A stretch of 64,000 bases of DNA from NCBI RefSeq assembly GCF_029784155.1, contig NC_073693.1, positions 136,575,988 through 136,639,987 of the forward strand. The letters run 5' to 3'. Under the pieces are notes generated by a model, which saw nothing but the letters and a program-made list of their open reading frames with translations, had not been told where the DNA came from and searched no databases. The position numbers and the translations under genes are program-made. This document shows, piece after piece, positions 57,319 to 64,000 of the stretch. This stretch comes from Uranotaenia lowii. Its lineage: Eukaryota > Arthropoda > Insecta > Diptera > Culicidae. Position 1 is the first letter of the stretch, and each line of letters begins with the position of its first letter.

Positions 57319-57619
57319 TTTTAGTTACTTCACTTGTGCACAAAAAAGCAGGCGTTGGCTCGAACAGCAGCAGTGAAAACAAGCTCAACGAATTTGAATC
57401 GGTTGAGCCAACAAGCTCAAGCTCCTCTGGAGGCATGAGCTAACGGGCTCACGAGGCAAAAAAAGAGCTAAGGTTTCTTCCAAATAAGAGCTTAGCAATA
57501 CGAAGCTCCGGAGACAAAAACGATAGGAGCTTCGTCAATTGCTTTGTAAGCGGAGCTATGGAAATAAAGAGCTATGAAGCTCGCTCAAATGAGCTTAATT
57601 TTCAATCCCTGACCGTGAG

Positions 57620-58767
57620 GATTCGTCCTTCTGTGGATGAAATGATTTTTTTTTTTTTGCACCGATATCCAAAACCCCATGGTATAAGTAATATTTTCAT
57701 CCGAATTTCCTATGATTTTTATTATTTTAAATTACGATTATTATTTATTATATTAACGTGCATAGTAATAGTGAAAAATTAGAGTTTCGGATATCGATGC
57801 ACTATCATTTCTGGTCTTTGACCTTGGATATAGCGCCTTTGCTCGCTCTTGAAAAGAAACATTAGAAGATAAAAAAACATAATTAGTGTTTCCAAATCCC
57901 CTTCCCCCAGGAAAACTTGTTCCAAAATATTTCAATGCCCACCAATCCCCTTGAATAGAGTTAAGATATTTTGTTTTACATGAATCACTTGAAAAAATAC
58001 TGTTTTGATTAAAATGTAATGAAATTAAAGGATACTTATCTTTAAGCCATCATGAGGCTTCAGCAGTTTTTAGTAGATCCACATCACTTAGCAAAAATCT
58101 GCATGTTCTTCAGTTAGGTATCAATTTATTACCTATCGCAGCAATCTAGTATTTAATACCAGCCTGCCACCCACGCACGTGCGCGAAAACGGAAAAAAAT
58201 TTGCCACGATTGACCATAAGCAATCTTCAAAGTTCGCCAGTGCAAGAATTTTTATTTGAACTACTTTTAACTAATCTTATAACTTTAGATCAGTTTCATC
58301 AAACACCACTTTGAAAAAATCGCATTTAATTTTCCGATTCAGATTCCCACAGGCCCAATTTTAACGCTAATCTTCGCCTTTTAGAGTGGCTACTTTTAAG
58401 TTCAACCACTGCGTATCACTTGGGTCATACGTTGGTATAACTTTGCTTCACATAACTTTTAATTTTCACTTGATAACACTTTTATCTCCGAAAGTGATTA
58501 TTAAAACAGGAGAGAAAAATACCTGCGCCCTAAACCGTTTTGCTTTTCAGTTTAAATTCCACAAACATTTCCTGCTCTCTCCAAGAACACTGAATTCTAC
58601 AATATTAAAACTAGGAAAACTAAATCACTTTTAATATTTGCAGCATTTTAGTTATTGAGAATTTTCCCATTTGGAAGTTAGTTTTACACAATTATTCAAA
58701 TAATATTCCCACCGACGGAGAACGAAAAAAAACGCGTCCGATGCAGCCAACAAGTCATGGCCTCCTC
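57620..58767. other. Body of the retroposed insertion, no gene recognised
   Basis: The body lies between the nested foldback and the right 22-bp duplication. Open frames at 57753-57935 and 58386-58634 are short and lack domains. Confidence 0.5.
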
Positions 58768-58910
58768 TGAAATTGATTCACTAACATAAGCGTCAAAATT
58801 TTCAAATGATTTTTGGATAATTTATAAATTTTATTAATTCGGCGAACGGCCGAATACCGAATATTGACCTTTTCAACTATTCGGCCAAACGAATATTCGG
58901 TCTAATATTC

Positions 58911-59750
58911 TATTGAGTTTTTAATGTAAAAAAATTTAGCGATTATTTCAATGCTTTTTATTTCTTTCAGATTAGTACCCCTCATGTTTTTATTCGATTA
59001 TTTTCAACCAGATCATAATATCGGATGATGTATTACAAGATATTTTTAAGTAGGTGTCTTTCTGATTTTTAAAATGTCAACAATAACTGAAAAGACACCA
59101 GATGACTAGTTGCTTTTAGGGCATTTATCACCAAAGACATTGCGTTCCTGTGAAATCTGAGATAAAACATGGTGAAACAGGTGCCAAGCTATTTGAAATG
59201 GCTTCTCTGATATTGAATAAGATGAAGGTCGAATTTGAGCAAGATATCTTCAAAATAGTTGTTGAAAAGATAGACGATCTTTAAACTTAAGCATTCCATA
59301 CTATCAACCACACTTATCCACACGGTCAGACATTCAGGACGATTTTTGAAAAAAAAATTATAAAGGGCAAAATTCAGGTATATTTTTGAATTTTTGAAAA
59401 ATCGTTATTGAACAAAAAATCAAAAAAAATTTTAAAGAGGAATTTGAGTTTTTAATTTGATTAAGCAAATAATCTGAATAAACCCAAGCAAAACTCGGGA
59501 AGTTTTAAACAATATCTGGACATCCTGACCAGATTTGACTTATCTGGATTCTTTACGATAAACTATTATCTAGTTTTAAAGCGATATCGTTCAGCATTCT
59601 CCTGTACGATTTAAAGTGAAAGATATGCGGATATACCTTAGATGTTTTGCTGAAACCATAAGTTTTTAATGATTGTGTAGCTTTGATAACATTACTTTTG
59701 GATATTTAATAAATTATCCAAAATTATTTGAAAAATTTACAAGTTTGTAG
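58911..59750. other. Interior of the outer MITE, non-coding
   Basis: AT-rich; no ORF or sub-repeat is recognised. Confidence 0.5.
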
Positions 59751-60044
59751 TAGATATTCGGCCGAATACTTAGCTCAACTATTCCTTGAGCCGAATATTC
59801 GGCTTAACGGTTTTTCGGCGGTATTCGGCGCCGAATATTCGGTACATCTTTATTATCGTGTATTCCAGATTTTTTTTTATATATCCAGGCTTGCCCATAA
59901 ATCCAATAAAGAATTGTTTTTGTGGATTGAGCATTTGAAGATGTTGCTAATCCAGTAGCGAAAAAGTGTGGTTTTCGGAACCCCGTTTTTTTCATATATG
60001 GAGGATCAAATCGATGAAAAATTTAAAATACATAGGTAATTGAA

Positions 60045-60220
60045 GAAGGGCTTGCTGTATAGCTCAGTTGGCAAGTCAGTTGCTTCCTGAGTCGATATCC
60101 GTGAGTTCGATCCCAAGAGTAAACATCGAGGACAGTTGTACTGGATAATTGTTTCAATAACTGTCCACCGACTGCAACGTTGATATAAAGTCGCGAATGC
60201 CATAAAGATGGTAAAACGAC
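60045..60220 (+). mobile_element. tRNA-derived SINE with a 12-bp target duplication
   Basis: The 176-bp insertion lies between perfect copies of TAGGTAATTGAA (60033-60044 and 60221-60232). An A box TAGCTCAGTTGG (60060-60071) and a B box GAGTTCGATCCC (60103-60114) mark a Pol III promoter in a tRNA-like head. About 100 bp of unrelated body follows. There is no long poly(A) tail. The perfect duplication indicates a young insertion made by a partner LINE's machinery. Confidence 0.9.
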
Positions 60221-60239
60221 TAGGTAATTGAAACTAGAA

Positions 60240-61508
60240 AGTTAATTGGATAAACTTATTTGTTCGTTTTAACCGACCTTGTAACTTTTTCTTCAAAACA
60301 TTTGTTGCTCAAGCCACCAAAACGCGCTGGTTTTCCTCCAGATGGTCAATGAAAAAACCTAATAAACCCTCCACCATTGAAAATAGTTGAAATTTAAAAA
60401 AAATGTTGCGAGTTAAGTTTTTGTTTGTTTTGTTTATTGTGAGTTTGTTTATTAATGCAAACATATTCCTATCATTAGATTCGTGCCAAACATTGTATTT
60501 TTCGAGATATTGATAGTGTCCGTTTTACCCGATTTACCCCTACTTGAGGAATCTGTACACAAATTTATCCAAATTAAGGTTTACTACAAAATCTTGGTAT
60601 TACTTCGAAACTTAATTAGGTTCAAGGTGTTCTAGTTTCAGAACTATAACTTTTTTTTGTTTCGAGTATAGTCGATTTACCATTTTTGTGGATTTTATAT
60701 GAACGCTACAGTTGGCGGACAGTTATTGAAAAACCTATCCGGTAAAACTGTGTTCGATGTTTACTTTTTTTCTCTAACTCGCGGTAGATTTGGGCGTCCT
60801 GAACTCGAATGTTTTGTCAAATTTGGACTATCACATTTTAACTTTAGTGAAATGAAGTTTTGTAATGTGTCAGTTTTAAGTGAAATCAATTACACTGAAA
60901 ATAATTTTCTCTTAAAATATAATTGAACTTAGGAGTGAATTTTGGTCATACGTAAATTCAAGTGAATTTTAAGTGACCGTCCTCTGAAAATTTTCTTAAG
61001 TGACCGCTAGTGAATTGAAACTGATCGAGCATGTGGATTGTAAATGTATGCTTAGGTCAAACAAATTTTTGTGTAAAAGCGATTTTTCTGTGATATTTTT
61101 TGTATTCGAGCAGATAACAATGATTTTTATAAAGGATGTATTTAATTAAATCAACTTTAACCAATCGGACATTCAGAATTATATTTTAATTTCTTTTTTT
61201 GTCCAATAGTTCTTAGCAGAAAAAATGTTTAGATTTATGCTTTAAAAAATGTGTTAAATTCAATTTGGTTAAAAACTTCTTTAAAAATTCGTTTAAAGAC
61301 AAAAAGTAAACAAATAGATTTTTTTAATTTTTTTTTTCAAGAAATTATATTTTCCAAGGGGTTTTGAACTGTCGTTGTGTTTTACTACATTATTTTTTTT
61401 CATAATCTTACCAAATTCACAAGAATATCATTATCTCTCTTTCTAGAGCAGACGAAATGTTCAAAATTTAATAAATGATGAATTTATGAGTTGAACTAGC
61501 GTGTGTGA
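60240..61508. other. AT-rich non-coding DNA
   Basis: The frame at 60699-60926 has no domain. Nothing else is recognised. Confidence 0.5.
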
Positions 61509-61599
61509 ATGTTTCGTGAAAGAATATCAACTGTGAAAAAAATCGAAGCCTGCCAAAATATGCAGTATGTTCGCTGCTCCGTGCGATTTCAGTTTTTAA

Positions 61600-62040
61600 C
61601 GCTCAAAATAGGTATCGGAAAGCATCTTGGCCGAAATTTCTACATGACGATGACGCAAGAAGGTGTTCTAGCGAAGTTTTTTAAAAAAGTTAAAGTTTGC
61701 ATTAATGGAAAAGTTTGTTAAAATATCGATGATTTAGCAAGAGATATACAGCTGCGGAGCAAAGACCAAAGTGTTGGTTACGAAGACGATGATAGATTCG
61801 AATTTGTACAAGGAAGTCTCAAAAACCGCATACTACCTTGCCTGAAAGCCCATAAAGGTCCTGTGAAGTTTTAACAGGATTTGACGAGTTGCAAATACAG
61901 CGGGGAAGTCATCAAGTGGTTTCGCTAAAATAACGTATATTTTATCGATTAAAAACCATAAATCTATTCAACTGCTCGCAGTTATGGACCATTGAGAAAT
62001 TGTGGGCGACTTTTTTCCGGGATTTTCATTTTTTAGGATG
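61600..62040 (+). pseudogene. ITmD37E/mariner-family transposase relic
   Basis: Broken frames retain the family order: NFYMTMTQEGVLAKFF, then HKGPVKF followed after a stop by DLTSCKYS (compare WPDLASCHYS), VIKWFR, NNVYFID, and finally TIEKLWATFFRDF (compare RPIEKYWA). Several stops and shifts make it dead. It is related to, but much older than, the element at 16500-17796. Terminal repeats are not recognised. Confidence 0.75.
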
Positions 62041-62700
62041 ATTCATCCTGTTGGCGAAGCCCCTCGTAAGCTGGATGAAAATGAGATGTGAGTCCCAGGC
62101 TCTCATACATAGTTGTTTAGAATGTAGCAAAAGCGGAATGTCATTATGGAAAATCTGTGAATTTAGAAAAACGTGTTCACAAAGTAATAGTTTGGCAAAT
62201 CTAGGGTTTATTAGAAAATCCAGTTTAAAACCGGTTATATTCAGTTGTATTTTCTGTATGAAAGTGTAGGTAATCGAGAGAATTTATTCAAGTGTTATTT
62301 TTACATTAACTTTAACCTTTATAGTTGGGAATTTTGTCCACAATTTCTGTAACAGCAAGTCGTGAAAAATTGTCATCTGTTCTAACACATTTTGGTAAGA
62401 TTTCTACCAAAAATAAATCTTAGTTAAATTTATTAGTCAGATCTAGTTAATCTTACATTAAAATCTATTAAGAAGCGCTGATTGACCCAAAACGACTCAT
62501 CTGAAAATTAGAGATATAACTTCAATCTACATCCGCTGGCATTTCCGTTATTACAAAGGCACTTATATGTAAGCTTCTGAAATCTATTATTAATTAAGTT
62601 CACAATACTGAAAAATTATAAAATTTTAGCTTTGAAGCAACTTGCTATCAAAATAAGTGTTAATTATTTTCTGCCTTGATCCGAACAAATATTCAAAGAT
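62041..62700. other. Non-coding spacer
   Basis: No feature is recognised. Confidence 0.5.
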
Positions 62701-62704
62701 TTAA

Positions 62705-63090
62705 TGATCATGAGCAACATGGATGCATTGGGCTCATTACCAGTGCGCAGGAGTGACGGATTCTATTGCAGATCCGAATCGTTCCTGGAAATGCGAATCT
62801 TGTAGAGCCAGCCGCGAGAAAAATAAGTCTCAGCAAAGTCAGGCAGCTTCTTCAATTCATTCCAGGAGTAGTAAACGTTCGGCGAGATCCGAACTAAATC
62901 TGAAATACTAAAGGAGCAAAAAGAGCTTCAACTTAAAGCCCTTGCTGAGGAAGAAGCAGCTATTAAGGAAAGTTCGAAAAAGGAAGAAGAGCTGAGGAAA
63001 AAGAGGGTTCGTATTGAGGACGAATTCATTCGGAAGATTTTGAGCGAGAATAAAGTGGAAGTTAATTTCCGGCTTCATCGGTGAGGGTTA
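62705..63090 (+). pseudogene. BEL/Pao gag fragment with a PHD-finger remnant
   Basis: The frame WAHYQCAGVTDSI then WKCESCRA keeps the second half of a PHD-type zinc finger, the domain that opens gag in many mosquito BEL elements. A Ser/Gln-rich linker, a stop after SELNLKY, and then, in another frame, a Glu/Lys-rich coiled-coil-like stretch (EQKELQLKALAEEEAAIKES) follow. The first zinc-binding residues are missing and the fragment runs straight into an inverted repeat. It could not come from the gag-less BEL at 17882 itself, but may be from a relative. Confidence 0.7.
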
Positions 63091-63421
63091 AAGAGTTGAA
63101 ATGAAAGACGGATAGAAGATCAGAAGAAAATTCTTAGGTGGTGAAAAGAGCGAAGAGCATTTGAACACAGATATGCATTCACATGGCGGTCGAACCATCC
63201 ATAATTAACTGTATCGAAAAACGTAGTGCCTCCTCTATTGGGTACTACTTCTTCAATACAGTTAATTGGTGCGGGACAAAGAATGTAGTATGTGGTCAAG
63301 CTTCTATTTCAAATGCTCTTCGCTCTTTTCACCACCTTAGAATTTTCTTCTGATCCTCTATCCGTTTTTCATTTCAACTTTTTAACCCTCACCGATAAAG
63401 CCGCAAATTCATTTCAGAAAA
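63056..63421. repeat. Long snap-back hairpin with ~110-bp arms
   Basis: The left arm (about 63056-63166) includes CATCGGTGAGGGTTAAAGAG and GGTGGTGAAAAGAGCGAAG. The right arm (about 63311-63421) is its inverse at roughly 90 percent by eye. Inside the loop a second, 12-bp perfect inverted repeat (AATTAACTGTAT at 63203-63214, ATACAGTTAATT at 63256-63267) occurs. The left arm is continuous with the BEL gag fragment. Confidence 0.85.
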
Positions 63422-63533
63422 CAAATTCACGGTGATTTCTCTTCTTAAATAACAAAGTGGAAGCTTAAATGTTTTTGAAATAAATAAAATTTCAATAGTT
63501 TAAAGTATGAATACCTTACTTTTATAGTGTTAA

Positions 63534-64000
63534 CTAGCAGACCCGGTAAACTTCGTCTTACCATGTTCTACTTGGCGTCTATTTCAATTTTTTTTTGCTG
63601 TTTGACTTAAAAAAAAGCATCAAATCTTGAGTTATTAATCGTCTCGCTTTCTTGAACATGTCCTAGTTTTTTTAACATATCCATCTTTTCCGTTTGCTCG
63701 AATTGTCCCGCTTAATTATATCGGAATCAAATTTAGGAATTTTAACTGAATTCAACGGGTCTTTTCATAAATTATTAAAAAATTCTCTCCAATTAATTTT
63801 AAATGCATCTTACATGAATCCTTTTCATTTACATTTCTTTGATTCGGATGCTTTGAATATTGCCGAATGCTATCAGGTAGCAGCTTCCCGTTGCAAATTC
63901 GAATTTTTCAGCACTCAACGTTACCATCAAACTTGGCAAGCCTCATGCTAAAAAAAATCCACTCTTCATAACTTGTTCCATAAATAACATATGTTGATTA
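63534..64000 (-). mobile_element. 3' end of a Helitron, running off the window
   Basis: On the minus strand the sequence ends GTTTACCGGGTCTGCTAG followed by T. The subterminal hairpin GGTAA/TTACC lies about ten bases inside. This is the Helitron 3' signature in an orientation opposite to the element at 39214-41245. The body extends past 64000. The open frame at 63694-63951 is not recognisable as protein. Confidence 0.75.

Larger units (their letters stand above)
52429..57611. mobile_element. hAT-like foldback element with satellite arms
   Basis: This 5,183-bp element has the ends CAGGGATTGAAA in inverted orientation and a perfect 8-bp target duplication (ACCGTGAG), both hallmarks of the hAT group. 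About 250-300 bp next to each end are crowded with GAGCT/AGCTC motifs in both orientations, resembling hAT subterminal transposase-binding repeats. Between them are two arms of the same 123-bp tandem unit facing each other. No transposase is encoded. The structure resembles Foldback/Galileo-type elements whose terminal repeats are built of tandem units. Confidence 0.93.
52170..58767 (-). mobile_element. Retroposed, LINE-like insertion with a 22-bp target duplication
   Basis: TGAAATTGATTCACTAACAT plus AA occurs at both edges (52148-52169 and 58768-58789). On the minus strand the inserted DNA ends in a (GCATAA)n-type tail (52170-52195), preceded by an 11-bp stem-loop (TGAGTAGTAAA/TTTACTACTCA, 52228-52255), as expected for the 3' end of a non-LTR retrotransposon. 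Without the nested foldback it is about 1.4 kb. No reverse transcriptase is recognised, so it is 5'-truncated, non-autonomous or a retroposed transcript. Confidence 0.6.
52054..59846. mobile_element. Outer ATTCGG-rich MITE, split by later insertions
   Basis: The left arm (52054-52130) reads ATGTGCCGAATATTTGGCC and then CCCGAATAGTTGAGCTAAG. The right arm (59755-59846) carries the inverse of ATGTACCGAATATTCGGC and AATAGTTGAGCTAAG. Without the inserted 6.6 kb the element would be about 1.2 kb. More ATTCGG palindromes occur at 58850-58910. No transposase is present and the target duplication is unclear. Confidence 0.75.

Overview
This window looks like AT-rich insect DNA, most probably from a mosquito. 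It carries an ITmD37E-type transposon, a BEL/Pao element of the kind whose gag relics have a PHD finger, Helitrons beginning TCTATATATATAAAAATGAA, tRNA-derived SINEs and many foldback MITEs. I cannot name the genus. Nearly all recognisable content is transposable elements, often nested. Only one confident piece of host coding sequence is visible: a 585-nt Gly/Ser/Gln-rich exon at 26176-26760 on the + strand, presumably between very long introns.

1-16 kb: a palindromic MITE (1297-1537), a MITE nested in another MITE (2086-2832 inside 1879-2885), then a complete and apparently young Ty3/gypsy retrotransposon (3258-15552). It has 1,960-bp LTRs, an ACTT target duplication, a tRNA-Lys-type primer site, gag, and pol in the -1 frame. 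A textbook slippery heptamer and a predicted H-type pseudoknot sit at the gag end. Its env position holds non-coding DNA with tandem repeats and a perfect 19-bp hairpin.

16-23 kb: a dead ITmD37E transposon (16500-17796) and a gag-less BEL/Pao element (17882-22889). The BEL element has 309-bp LTRs that look identical and a GACTG duplication, but its pol is broken, so it probably moved using proteins from elsewhere.

23-48 kb: MITEs with tRNA-like sequence in their arms, the host exon, a possible 5-kb element (28853-33945) enclosing two decayed spliced histone H3-like copies, a TA-flanked 1.87-kb foldback (36860-38725), a non-autonomous Helitron (39214-41245), a small possible secreted-protein ORF (42172-42408) and a 3-kb inverted-repeat element holding retroelement debris (44933-47959).

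48-60 kb: a heptamer minisatellite split by the short sibling of the 1.9-kb MITE, a GC-richer island that may be host promoter or UTR, and a three-level nest. The innermost member is a 5.18-kb hAT-like foldback with a perfect 8-bp duplication. Its arms are about 37 copies of a 123-bp unit in opposite orientation.

60-64 kb: a SINE with a 12-bp target duplication, a mariner-family relic, a BEL gag fragment joined to a long hairpin, and the 3' end of a Helitron running out of the window.
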